Part shown: positions 56,466-64,000 of the stretch, one piece after another
Numbering within the stretch: the stretch's first letter is position 1
Layout of the letters: every line of letters starts with the position of its first letter
Assembly (NCBI RefSeq): GCF_014637795.1
Contig: NZ_BMFD01000006.1
Span: 62,001 to 126,000 of the forward strand
Length of the DNA stretch: 64,000 nt
Reading direction: 5' to 3'
DNA from: Belliella aquatica
Lineage (GTDB): Bacteria; Bacteroidota; Bacteroidia; Cytophagales; Cyclobacteriaceae
Notes under the pieces: model-generated
Told to the model about the DNA's origin: nothing
What the model saw: the letters and a program-made list of their open reading frames with translations, nothing else
Databases searched by the model: none
Program-made: the position numbers and the translations under genes

Positions 56466-56966
56466 TCAGAAAACCCTTCTACCAAATAAATACGCTTTGG
56501 ACCAATAGCTGTTGTTGAGGTTGTCTTCTGTCACTCCCAATGAAGTGGAAGAATGAATAAACCATACTTGCCCTCTTGCATTATCGGTGACAATTCCAGC
56601 ATGGCTAACTTGCCTTTTCTTTTTTCCAGTGGCGAAAAAGACAACATCCCCTTTCTCTAAGTTTCTTTCAGCAACTTTTTTACCGATTTTGCTTTGCTGC
56701 TCTGAAGTTCTAGGCATCGTCACACCTACACTCGCAAAAGCATGAAAAATTAAAGCACTACAATCTATTCCTGATCGGGTGGTTCCGCCGTATCTGTAAG
56801 GAGTTCCACGATAGGACTTGGCCGTATCGACTACTTGATTGATATTTTGTCTTCTGATTTTCTTCGTAGAAGAGCAAGAAGTTAATTGGATAAGTGAAAA
56901 AAGCGAAAGAAAGATGAATAGACTTCTAATCTTGTAAAATTTTCTTGGTTTTGTCTTCATTTTCAC
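56466..56966 (-). CDS. NlpC/P60 family lipoprotein peptidase
   Basis: 166 residues. Lipobox LTSC with the lipidated Cys at 31, after a hydrophobic segment. NlpC/P60 domain with Cys69 (SGIDCSALIFHAF), His122 (VSHAGIV) and His138 (WFIHSS), the cysteine-peptidase triad pattern. It probably cuts peptidoglycan stem peptides at the envelope. Divergent from the TPR lipoprotein gene. Confidence 0.94.
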   Translation of the reverse strand: MKMKTKPRKFYKIRSLFIFLSLFSLIQLTSCSSTKKIRRQNINQVVDTAKSYRGTPYRYGGTTRSGIDCSALIFHAFASVGVTMPRTSEQQSKIGKKVAERNLEKGDVVFFATGKKKRQVSHAGIVTDNARGQVWFIHSSTSLGVTEDNLNNSYWSKAYLFGRRVF

Positions 56967-57042
56967 TAGAAACTAATTAAATTCAAGTATACGTACCAAT
57001 ATTAATGTTTCAAAGTTTTAACGAATAAGAAAATCCACAGCT

Positions 57043-57624
57043 ATGAATTTGAAATCGAGTTTTTTTGTAATGATCGTCTTCCTGATTTCTGCTTGTAATA
57101 ACAATTCTGAGAATAGACAAAAGTCAAAGAATAATTTTGTCGTCCCTGAAGAGGAGGTCTTTCAAGGAATAAGCTTGCTGGGTGATTCCTTGAATACTAC
57201 GATAGATTCCGTTGCTCAGAAGAATCAACTAAACAAATTGGAGGAAGCGGAAGAAGCGTATTTAGAAAATTCCTCTTTAGAAAATTTGATTTGGATTGGT
57301 AGGAGAGAAGCATATCTAAGCAGGTACGATTTGGCGATTCGAACATTTACAAAAGCCATTTCTGAGTATCCTGAAGCATTTGAACCTTTTCGTCATCGTG
57401 GACACCGCTACATTTCTATCAGGAAATTTGATGAAGCAATTCAGGATTTTTATAAAGCTTCGGGCCTGATGGAAGGCTCAGAAATACAAATTGAAGAAGA
57501 TGGTATGCCCAATAAGCTAAACATTCCTTTGTCTAATATTCAATTTAATGTTTGGTATCATATGGGTCTGGCACATTACCTGAAAGGTGACTGGGAAAAT
57601 GCGCTTACGGCTTATCAAGAATGA
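57043..57624 (+). pseudogene. TPR lipoprotein, N-terminal part up to an in-frame TGA
   Basis: 193 residues. Lipobox ISAC with Cys18. TPR-like helices start at about residue 65 (LENLIWIGRREAYLSRYDLAIRTFTKAISEYPEAFEPFRHRG, FDEAIQDFYKASGL, VWYHMGLAHYLKGDWENALTAYQE). Translation ends at TGA (57622-57624), and the same frame continues at once with more TPR-like sequence. The codon stands where a helix residue (perhaps Cys or Trp) is expected. One substitution would restore a 324-residue protein. Either a recent nonsense mutation or a sequencing error. Confidence 0.75.
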
Positions 57625-58017
57625 TTGAAAGTCTCTAATAACGATGATTTGAAAGTTGCAACTTTGGATTGGTATTACATGACTTTGAAGAAAATGGGTC
57701 GCAATTCGGAAGCTATGGATCTGATCAAACCTGTGGATAAGAATATGAATATCATCGAAAATGATGCGTACTTCAAAAGACTACTATTATATAAAAGTCA
57801 ATTGAAACCTGAAGATCTTTTGGCAAGTGAAATGACATCTGATGAACAAAAGTTACAATATGTCACGCAAGGGTATGGTCTAGGAAATTATTATTTAGCA
57901 GAAGGAGACACTTCTAAAGCCAAATCTATATTTCAAAATGTGATCAATACTGGATATTGGTCTGCATTTGGGTATATTGCATCAGAAATGGAATTAGCAA
58001 AATTATTGGATGAGTAG
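57625..58017 (+). pseudogene. TPR lipoprotein, C-terminal part after the in-frame TGA
   Basis: 130 residues in the same frame as the upstream part (LKVSNNDDLKVATLDWYYMTLKKMGRNSEAMDLI ... GYGLGNYYLAEGDTSKAKSIFQNVINTG). A TTG directly after the stop could in principle restart translation, but without a signal sequence the fragment would stay in the cytoplasm. Its stop codon overlaps the next gene by 8 nt. Confidence 0.7.
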
Positions 58018-58258
58018 AGAAGATTTCAAGAAGCTTACCTTGCAGAGCAAAATTCAAAAGTTATATGTAGATGGGACCTTCGTCGTGGCGATAAGATACT
58101 ATACGCACAAGGTGAATTTATACCTTTTGGGGAATGACTACGTGGAGGTTTTTTATAACCACAAGCAAGATAAAATTGACAAGATAGATTTCTTGAATCG
58201 ACAACATACCAGAATGAAATTTTACCTTGATCAAATTAATATCAATATGGAATGCTAA
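58010..58258 (+). CDS. Conserved hypothetical protein of 82 residues
   Basis: Begins MSREDFKKLTLQSKIQKLYVDG and continues FVVAIRYYTHKVNLYLLGNDYVEVFYNHKQDKIDKIDFL, a compact alpha/beta pattern with many charged residues and no signal or membrane segment. The composition and clean start look like a real gene. It overlaps the end of the TPR frame by 8 nt, so its translation was probably coupled to that gene; the upstream nonsense codon may reduce its expression. Function unknown. Confidence 0.75.
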   Translation: MSREDFKKLTLQSKIQKLYVDGTFVVAIRYYTHKVNLYLLGNDYVEVFYNHKQDKIDKIDFLNRQHTRMKFYLDQININMEC

Positions 58259-58264
58259 TAATGA

Positions 58265-58879
58265 TCAGTTTTCTTTAGCCAATTTCAAAAGCTTTTCATG
58301 AAGCTGAAGTACCTGAGGAATTAAAAGCTTATTGTCTACATTTTTTATCACATAGTCACTTTTGGAAGTTTTTTCTTCGTCAGGCATCTGCTGATCAATA
58401 ATGGCATGAAGTTGCTCTTCTGACCTGTGAGGATCACGCATGAGAACTCTGTTAATTCTCACTTTGATTGGAGAGGTGACTGTGATTATTTTGTCAAGTT
58501 CTACATAAGATCCCGTTTCAAAAAGCAAGGCAGCTTCTTTAAGGATATATGGAGTGTGCTGAGAATTTGTCCATGCTTCAAAATCTTTTTTGACGGCAGG
58601 ATGCACTAGACTATTGATAGTTTTGGTTTTTTCAGGATGGCCAAAAACCTCTTCAGAAAGGAATTTTCTATTCAATCTCCCATCAGGTAAATAGGATTCA
58701 GTACCAAAAGCATTTTTAATTTCTTTGACCAGATTGGAGTTGTTTTCCATCAGCCACTTTGCACGTTCGTCTGCAAAATAGATAGGGATTCCAAGGATTG
58801 AAAAAACTCTCGCTACTGTAGACTTTCCCGAACCTATACCTCCAGTGATGCCGATTAAGAGCGGTTTATTTCTCTTCAT
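58265..58879 (-). CDS. coaE: Dephospho-CoA kinase
   Basis: 204 residues. P-loop GITGGIGSGKSTVARVF (11-27), then GIPIYFADERAKWLM and the LID region with RVLMRDPHRSEEQL. It catalyses the last step of coenzyme A synthesis. Last gene of nusB-ytxH-DUF1573-yajC-ybbR-coaE, overlapping ybbR by 14 nt. Only 6 bp separate its stop from that of the convergent 82-residue gene. Confidence 0.96.
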   Translation of the reverse strand: MKRNKPLLIGITGGIGSGKSTVARVFSILGIPIYFADERAKWLMENNSNLVKEIKNAFGTESYLPDGRLNRKFLSEEVFGHPEKTKTINSLVHPAVKKDFEAWTNSQHTPYILKEAALLFETGSYVELDKIITVTSPIKVRINRVLMRDPHRSEEQLHAIIDQQMPDEEKTSKSDYVIKNVDNKLLIPQVLQLHEKLLKLAKEN

Positions 58880-59837
58880 ATTTCAATCTGAAAATGGATG
58901 GTTCTATTCGAACGTTTTCCAAAATCGAGTTGCGTGGCCTAATTACCGCCTCGATAGTGCTATCTTGTTTATTTCTATTGGCATAATTCAAAACAGCTTC
59001 GAACTCTATAGCCTTGAGTTCTTCGACTTTTCTTTCATCAATTAAATAATACATCATGATGTTATTTGGCTCTTGAAGTAAAGTGACATTTTCTGGAAAA
59101 TTGGTTTTATTAATTTTCAGTCTCTTGTTACCTTCTAAAAATTGCACTACATCAAATTTGACCAATACGCTTTCTTCTTCTAGTGTTAAAAATTCAGCAA
59201 GATGACTTGGTAGCGAAATTGGTATGATTTTGTTATAATTTGATTTGATTTTATCTTCAGATAAAGGGATTCTGATCTTTCCATCTAATTTTTCTAAGGC
59301 AGAAGTTGGTCCTTTTACACTGATAGTGGACGGATCGATAGTTATTTTGTCTGCCAATCTGAAATTATTTGCAAGTGTATTCGAAGTAGTGTCTATTTCA
59401 ACTTTGATTTTCCTAGTTACCACTTTGTCAATTCTGAAATGAATCGTATCAGAAACCATTGATATTAAAGCAGTGGGGCTAATGTTTTCAGCTAAACTTC
59501 TTCTGATTTCTGAAGTCAGAATGTAATTTTTTGTTGCTGGATTGTTGATTTCAATGAGAAATGGACTGTCATTGAAATTGAAATATTTCCTCAATAAATC
59601 CCAACCGTTTCCATTAATCTCTATTTTAATTTTTTCAGGCAGCTCTTGTACTGCCATGAATTCTTCTTTGTCGTAAATAATTTCGATTGGGTAATCCACG
59701 ACAGTATTGTAATTGTCCTTATTCAGGGCATTCAAAAACCAGAAAGTGGCAGCCGCTAGAAAACACAGGGCTACCACTTTCATATTTGCAACCTTTCTTG
59801 GGTTGGATGTAGAAAAGAATTTTTTTAGCTTCGTCAA
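58866..59837 (-). CDS. YbbR-like domain protein
   Basis: 323 residues. One N-terminal transmembrane helix (VALCFLAAATFWFLNALNK, about 21-40), then a periplasmic part with YbbR-type repeats (TISVKGPTSALEKLDGKIRIPLSED). In Firmicutes, YbbR (CdaR) controls a diadenylate cyclase, but no cyclase gene is next to this one. Starts 8 bp after yajC. Confidence 0.85.
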   Translation of the reverse strand: MTKLKKFFSTSNPRKVANMKVVALCFLAAATFWFLNALNKDNYNTVVDYPIEIIYDKEEFMAVQELPEKIKIEINGNGWDLLRKYFNFNDSPFLIEINNPATKNYILTSEIRRSLAENISPTALISMVSDTIHFRIDKVVTRKIKVEIDTTSNTLANNFRLADKITIDPSTISVKGPTSALEKLDGKIRIPLSEDKIKSNYNKIIPISLPSHLAEFLTLEEESVLVKFDVVQFLEGNKRLKINKTNFPENVTLLQEPNNIMMYYLIDERKVEELKAIEFEAVLNYANRNKQDSTIEAVIRPRNSILENVRIEPSIFRLKYEEK

Positions 59838-59845
59838 GGGACAAA

Positions 59846-60163
59846 TTATTTTGTTCCGTTAGCTCTTTTGGTGAAGTCCAATGAGATCGCGGACTTTTCA
59901 ACTTTGATTTTCAACCCTTTGTCCAATTCAAGAGAAACTGTGTCACCTTCGATTGAGTAGATTTTTCCATGTACACCACCGATTGTCACGACATTATCTC
60001 CTTTTTTAACTGCCTCAAGGAAATTTTTTGATTCTTTTTGTTTTTTCTGCTGAGGTCTGATCATGAAAAAGTACATGATCAATATGATAGATCCAAATAA
60101 GAATACTTGGCCCATGATGCCGCCACCAGCACCTTCTGCTTGCAATAAGATAAAGTTGTTCAT
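59846..60163 (-). CDS. yajC: Preprotein translocase subunit YajC
   Basis: 105 residues: one transmembrane helix (FLFGSIILIMYFFMI) followed by RPQQKKQKESKNFLEAVKKGDNVVTIGGVHGKIYSIEGDTVSLEL, the standard YajC pattern. Auxiliary to SecDF-SecYEG. Two bases after the DUF1573 gene. Confidence 0.96.
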   Translation of the reverse strand: MNNFILLQAEGAGGGIMGQVFLFGSIILIMYFFMIRPQQKKQKESKNFLEAVKKGDNVVTIGGVHGKIYSIEGDTVSLELDKGLKIKVEKSAISLDFTKRANGTK

Positions 60164-60165
60164 AA

Positions 60166-60705
60166 TTACTTTTTAACAGGGCCGAATTGACCTGCTGCAC
60201 TTGCTGTTGTTTTTGGTGTTACATTTCCTTTTAGTCTCAGTCTATTGACATTTGGACTTGTATTAGCTTGAATACTTACTGTTGGAGCTTGTGTTCCAGG
60301 CTTGCCAGTAGAATTAAACGCTACCTTCACAAAACCAGTGTCACCTGGCTTAACAGGTGTTTTGGTGTAATCAGGAGTAGTACAACCACAAGACGCCGTT
60401 ACATTAGAAATAACCAATGGAGCTTGTCCATCATTGACAAAGCTGAACACATGCTCAACTATTTTACCTTCTGCAATTGTTCCGAAATCAAATTCTACCT
60501 CTTCAAATTTGAATGCTCCTAAAGTTGAGGGATCAACGGCTGTAGTTGATTGTACATTGGCAGGAACTGCTGTAGTACTATTTTCCATTTGGGCGATTTT
60601 TTGCTCTAGGGCAGCTATTTTTTCAGCTTGGTCGTTGTTGTTGCTACAGCTTGAAACTGCAATTGTTCCCACAAGCAATAATGCTGATAAATTTAGATAC
60701 TTCAT
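60166..60705 (-). CDS. DUF1573 lipoprotein
   Basis: 179 residues. Lipobox VSSC with Cys20, a short coiled coil (AEKIAALEQKIAQMENS), then the DUF1573 domain: FDFGTIAEGKIVEHVFSFVN, ISNVTASCGCTTPDYTKTPVKPGD and FNSTGKPG. The family has an Ig-like (ASH-type) fold; function is not established. Within the nusB-coaE operon. Confidence 0.92.
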   Translation of the reverse strand: MKYLNLSALLLVGTIAVSSCSNNNDQAEKIAALEQKIAQMENSTTAVPANVQSTTAVDPSTLGAFKFEEVEFDFGTIAEGKIVEHVFSFVNDGQAPLVISNVTASCGCTTPDYTKTPVKPGDTGFVKVAFNSTGKPGTQAPTVSIQANTSPNVNRLRLKGNVTPKTTASAAGQFGPVKK

Positions 60706-60712
60706 AAATGAA

Positions 60713-61015
60713 TTAATTAGCTTCTTGATTAATTTGTTCTATTAGTTTGTTGACATCACTAAGAAGATTCTCAGCTTTATTTTTAGCATCAGAGATCACT
60801 TTATTCCCCTCGGATTTTGCTTCGTTCAAAGGCATGTTTTTACCTTCTTTCAAATCCTGAACAAGTTCTTCCAATTCCTCTTTGTATCTAGATAATTGGT
60901 AAGATAATTTACCTCTTGTGTTTTTTCCTGAATCAGGGGCAAACAGAACCCCTAAAGCTGCACCAATTCCGGCACCAGCTAAAAATGCGATCCATCCATT
61001 ACTGCTTTTGCTCAT
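60713..61015 (-). CDS. YtxH domain protein
   Basis: 100 residues. N-terminal glycine-rich hydrophobic segment IAFLAGAGIGAALGVLFAPDSGKNTR, the YtxH signature, then a charged helical coiled coil (YKEELEELVQDLKEGK ... NLLSDVNKLIEQIN). Probably membrane-associated; role unknown, with stress links for the family. 7 bp from both operon neighbours. Confidence 0.93.
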   Translation of the reverse strand: MSKSSNGWIAFLAGAGIGAALGVLFAPDSGKNTRGKLSYQLSRYKEELEELVQDLKEGKNMPLNEAKSEGNKVISDAKNKAENLLSDVNKLIEQINQEAN

Positions 61016-61022
61016 AACTTTA

Positions 61023-62207
61023 TTATTTATTGTCTAAAAGACCTCTTCCACTCTTTTTGATTTCACCGTTCTCTATCATTTCTTTGGAGAGAACATCTAG
61101 CAAACCGTTTACAAACTGCTTACTTTTTGGTGTGCTGTAAGTTTTCGAGATATCTATATACTCGTTTATTGTCACTTTAACTGGAATACTTGGAAAATTC
61201 TTCATCTCCGTGATTGCCATGGACATGATGATTTTGTCTGTAAAAGCAACCCTTTCAATATCCCAGTTTTGGGTTTTTTGGGCGATGAGTTCTTTATTCA
61301 AGTCTTCATTTTCAATGCTCAAGTTAAAGATATTTTGGAAGAATTCCTTGTCATCTTCCCAGTTCATTGCGATTTCAGGAAGTAATTCCGCACCTTCTTC
61401 TAACTGTTCGTACACGTTTTTGAGCACTTTGCTAGCTAGGCTTCTTACGATAGACTTGTTTTCTGTCCAATTCATGTCTTTTTCAGAAAAGAAATTTAAG
61501 ATCGTATCATTCTTGAAAATGATTTTCTTCAAAATCGATTCCAAAATTTTATAGTCATCCTCTCTGCTAGGTTGACTTACTTTGATGTATTCTTGGTAGG
61601 CTTCAGAAGGCTTGACATAATCTCTAAACCATTCTTTAATTTCCAATTCCAGTTCATCCAACTGGGCATCGTAGCGAATTACGGCTGTTTCGAATTCAGC
61701 GAGTCCCTTAAGTTTAGCTAGAATAACGTTCTTGGCAAGGTTAAGTTCGCTGCTACTGCCTACGATTTGGTCAGGAGAAATTTTCTTTTTTCTTTCAGCT
61801 TCTTTTTCCACATGATCTCCAAACGCTACCAAAAGAAGCATCGAATTGAGGTATAGCTGAGGAATCATCTCAGCAGAGCTGATCATGTTTTTCAACAAAA
61901 ACTCATAATCCTTTTCATTTGATTTATGATAGACATTAATTGCTTTGATTGCTTCGGACTTGATTTTAGTGCTTACATCTTCTTGAGAGACAAGAGATTT
62001 GTTTTTCAGGTTTTTTGAAAAAAGTGAAACAGCAATTTCAGCATCTTTTTTGAGCTGAGGTTTGTCTTGAACCTCCATGCTATTTAGATCAGGAAGAAAT
62101 GCTTCCTTTATTTGATCTTTTGCAAGATTGAAATTTGAGGCTTTACATTGCTCGTAAGCATAAAGGTTTTGAAAAGCCTTAACCCGGAGAATTCTTCTGT
62201 TTAACAT
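61023..62207 (-). CDS. nusB: Transcription antitermination factor NusB, extended Bacteroidota form
   Basis: 394 residues from the ATG at 62207 (MLNRRILRVKAFQNLYAYEQ), preceded by an AGG; an ATG 63 nt upstream is unlikely. The NusB fold lies in the C-terminal part (about 255-380: VRSLASKVLKNVYEQ, WDIERVAFTDKIIMSMAITEMKNFPSIPVKVTINEYIDISKTYSTPKSKQFVNGLLD). E. coli NusB has 139 residues, so about 250 residues are a lineage-specific helical N-terminal extension. It acts in rRNA antitermination with NusE. First gene of the six-gene operon. Confidence 0.94.
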   Translation of the reverse strand: MLNRRILRVKAFQNLYAYEQCKASNFNLAKDQIKEAFLPDLNSMEVQDKPQLKKDAEIAVSLFSKNLKNKSLVSQEDVSTKIKSEAIKAINVYHKSNEKDYEFLLKNMISSAEMIPQLYLNSMLLLVAFGDHVEKEAERKKKISPDQIVGSSSELNLAKNVILAKLKGLAEFETAVIRYDAQLDELELEIKEWFRDYVKPSEAYQEYIKVSQPSREDDYKILESILKKIIFKNDTILNFFSEKDMNWTENKSIVRSLASKVLKNVYEQLEEGAELLPEIAMNWEDDKEFFQNIFNLSIENEDLNKELIAQKTQNWDIERVAFTDKIIMSMAITEMKNFPSIPVKVTINEYIDISKTYSTPKSKQFVNGLLDVLSKEMIENGEIKKSGRGLLDNK

Positions 62208-62292
62208 ACCTGAATTTAAAGAACGTAAATATAAATATTTTAGACGAAGGTTTTGAAATGGATTCATCAAATGCCATTGTTTTAATATAAAA

Positions 62293-62331
62293 TCACCTGA
62301 ATTACCAAGATTTTCTCGGTAATTCAGGTGA
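62293..62331 (-). terminator. Terminator of the Glu/Leu dehydrogenase gene
   Basis: TCACCTGAATTACC and GGTAATTCAGGTGA form a perfect 14-bp stem with an 11-nt loop. On the minus strand a moderately T-rich run follows. Confidence 0.85.
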
Positions 62332-62348
62332 GTGTGTTTTTCATATGA

Positions 62349-63449
62349 TTAATAAGGAAGCTTTACTCTTCCCATTGCTTCAATTCTATTCCAAGCCATT
62401 TCAATTGCAGCTTGTTGAGAAGGAATGTTCTCCACTGCTGATTTGTCTAAGATAGAAGTCGTGATATCGTAAATTTTCTCTGCATGCTTGTAAGTAGATT
62501 CTCTATTGTATCCACCCATGAATTCTGCACACACATTGATCAATCCACCGGAGTTGATAAGAAAATCAGGAGCATAGATGATTCCTTTTTCTAGGAGGAT
62601 TTTGCCGTGCTTTTCTTCATCTTTCAATTGATTGTTTGCACCACCTGCAATCACACTACACTTTAATCTATCGATCGTGTCATCATTGATAGTCGCTCCA
62701 AGTGCACATGGAGAATAGATGTCCATGTCAAAGTCATAAACCATATTTGGGTCTATGGCTGTAGCGCCTGTAGCTTTTGCAATTTCGATTACTTTATCTT
62801 CGTAAATATCAGTAATAAAAACTTCCGCGTTTTCTTTGGTTAGGTGAGAGACTAGATACTTGCCTACTTGTCCAATTCCCTGAACAAGAATTCTTTTTCC
62901 TTCTAAAGAGTCAGATCCAAAAGCTTTTTTGGCAGCGGACTTCATCCCAAGGTATGTTCCATATGCTGTCACTGGTGATGGATCTCCTCCACCGCCTCTT
63001 ACCTCTGGTAAGCCGGTCACATATTTTGTTTCCATAGCGATATATTCCATATCGCTAGTTTTCATATTGACATCTTCGGCAGTGATATATCGACCTCCTA
63101 AGCTATCCACAAATCTTCCGAATCTCCTTAAAAAGGCCTCGTTCTTTAGTTTAGGATCTCCTATGATGACAGCTTTTCCACCACCCAAGTTCAAGCCTGA
63201 GATGGCAGCTTTAAAAGTCATGCCTCTAGAAAGTCTCAAAACATCAGTAATGGCTTCTTCCTCAGAACCATAATTCCACATTCTTGTGCCACCCAAAGCT
63301 GGCCCAAGAACTGTGTTGTGAATACCAATTATAGCCTTTAGCCCTGTTGGCTCATCATAACAGATGACCAATTGCTCGTGGCCTAGGGAAGTAATCTGTC
63401 CGTAGATAGACCCTTCTCTAACTTTTTCCCCAGTATTAATATCTAGCAT
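62349..63449 (-). CDS. Glu/Leu/Phe/Val dehydrogenase, probably leucine dehydrogenase
   Basis: 366 residues, the size of leucine/valine dehydrogenases. Lysines of the active site are K80 (MTFKAAISGLNLGG) and K92 (GGGKAVI). Rossmann motif VQGIGQVGKYL and the segment ITAEDVNMKTSDMEYI. It deaminates branched-chain amino acids to oxo acids with NAD. Single gene with a good promoter and a strong terminator. Confidence 0.94.
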   Translation of the reverse strand: MLDINTGEKVREGSIYGQITSLGHEQLVICYDEPTGLKAIIGIHNTVLGPALGGTRMWNYGSEEEAITDVLRLSRGMTFKAAISGLNLGGGKAVIIGDPKLKNEAFLRRFGRFVDSLGGRYITAEDVNMKTSDMEYIAMETKYVTGLPEVRGGGGDPSPVTAYGTYLGMKSAAKKAFGSDSLEGKRILVQGIGQVGKYLVSHLTKENAEVFITDIYEDKVIEIAKATGATAIDPNMVYDFDMDIYSPCALGATINDDTIDRLKCSVIAGGANNQLKDEEKHGKILLEKGIIYAPDFLINSGGLINVCAEFMGGYNRESTYKHAEKIYDITTSILDKSAVENIPSQQAAIEMAWNRIEAMGRVKLPY

Positions 63450-63510
63450 TTGAACTTGGAATTTTTAATTGTGTTATATTTGGGATTGCTGTTTAGTAAA
63501 ATTACCGATG

Positions 63511-63542
63511 CAAAATTATATATTTTTCTCGGGCTTTACCAA
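63511..63542 (-). promoter_or_regulatory. Candidate promoter of the dehydrogenase gene
   Basis: On the minus strand TTG (63542-63540) and TAATTTTG (63518-63511) are 21 bp apart, 62 bp before the start codon. Among the best matches to the Bacteroidota promoter pattern in the window. Confidence 0.65.
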
Positions 63543-63596
63543 TGCAATTAAGAGAGTTAAATAAAACTAATCAAGAGATTTAAAAGTTTTTATTTC

Positions 63597-64000
63597 GTGA
63601 AACCACTTTGGCGATTAAATAAGTATTTGTTAAAATATAAGGGTTACCTCTTGATGGGGATCTTATTTACTATCATTTCTAATATTTTTGTAATAATTCC
63701 CGCTCAATTAGTGAGAATTGCCATAGATTATGTGGTAGAGAGTTTTGCGTATTATCAGGTATTCAGTGAAGGGGATTTAAGTGTAGAGGCAAGGTCGGCA
63801 TTTTTAAAATTCATATTTATTTTTGGGTTTTTGATACTCGTAATGGCACTGTTGAGAGGTTTTTTCTTATTCCTCATAAGACAAACCATTATTGTCATGT
63901 CCAGACTCATCGAATTCGACATGAAAAATGAGATTTTCGACCATTATCAGAAGCTTCCACTCAGCTTTTACAGAAGAAATAGTACTGGGGACTTGATGGC
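63597..64000 (+). CDS. ABC exporter (permease/ATPase), N-terminal part
   Basis: Partial gene cut by the window edge. From a GTG at 63597 the frame reads KPLWRLNKYLLKYKGYLLMG, then a transmembrane helix (ILFTIISNIFVIIPAQLV), a loop, a second helix (FIFIFGFLILVMALLRGFF), and HYQKLPLSFYRRNSTGDLM. The last segment is the intracellular-loop pattern of MsbA/MdlB-type exporters. The nucleotide-binding domain lies outside the window. Divergent from the dehydrogenase gene. Confidence 0.85.
   Translation, partial: MKPLWRLNKYLLKYKGYLLMGILFTIISNIFVIIPAQLVRIAIDYVVESFAYYQVFSEGDLSVEARSAFLKFIFIFGFLILVMALLRGFFLFLIRQTIIVMSRLIEFDMKNEIFDHYQKLPLSFYRRNSTGDLM

Noticed and set aside
57622-57624. Selenocysteine readthrough at the in-frame TGA of the TPR gene
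   Set aside because: No SECIS-like hairpin stands out after the codon, TPR proteins are not selenoproteins, and no sel genes are in the window.

Overview
The window is chromosomal DNA of a Bacteroidota bacterium, most likely order Cytophagales, family Cyclobacteriaceae (Algoriphagus/Belliella-like); the family level is inference from gene content. Signs of the phylum are type IX secretion (T9SS) cargo proteins with C-terminal sorting modules, PorZ, a Rho factor with a long disordered insertion, candidate promoters of the Bacteroidota type (-7 box TAnnTTTG), and almost no Shine-Dalgarno sequences except a perfect one before rpsU. I see no rRNA, tRNA, CRISPR array, insertion sequence or prophage. 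Most of the window is core genome, with two intergenic repeat arrays and a few accessory loci.

Layout. 0-7.3 kb: three large secreted proteins on the minus strand that share one module before their C-terminal sorting domain; the first is broken by an in-frame stop. A hairpin-rich repeat array (2377-2865) separates the first two. 7.4-13 kb: rho, then the operon tdk-porZ-recO. 13.1-13.5 kb: a tandem array with an exact 124-bp period. 13.5-18 kb: a 2Fe-2S ferredoxin, divergent from a conserved hypothetical gene, then an M14 peptidase. 18.2-23.7 kb: the cell-shape operon mreB-mreC-mreD-mrdA-rodA. 24-28.9 kb: rimP-nusA-infB with a hairpin leader. 28.9-31.1 kb: two small or unknown membrane-associated proteins and an outer-membrane barrel. 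31.1-35.4 kb: cstA, accD (zinc ribbon degenerate) and an nqrF apart from nqrA-E. 35.4-39.8 kb: arginase-like protein, cytochrome b5-like protein, amino-sugar kinase, murQ, then an RsuA-family pseudouridine synthase. 39.9-43.1 kb: secreted repeat protein, serS, lipoprotein. 43.1-45.3 kb: 2OG-Fe(II) oxygenase and chromate transporter. 45.4-50.5 kb: membrane glycosyltransferase cluster (flippase-like, GT2, two GT39). 50.6-52.5 kb: xerC-hpf and rpsU. 52.6-54.3 kb: an octanucleotide repeat abutting a candidate promoter, a 60-residue secreted four-cysteine peptide, and a six-bladed-propeller lipoprotein. 54.4-56.3 kb: atpD-atpC. 56.4-58.3 kb: NlpC/P60 lipoprotein, a TPR lipoprotein split by an in-frame TGA, and an 82-residue protein. 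58.3-62.2 kb: six-gene operon nusB-ytxH-DUF1573-yajC-ybbR-coaE. 62.3-64 kb: Glu/Leu dehydrogenase and the start of an ABC exporter.

The strongest leads for something undescribed are the repeat/promoter/peptide/propeller locus at 52.76-54.3 kb and the T9SS cargo cluster at the left edge. The extended Shine-Dalgarno of rpsU fits the known bS21 autoregulation idea for this phylum. Degenerate metal sites in AccD and the arginase-like protein, the short ATP synthase epsilon subunit and the two in-frame stops also deserve checking.
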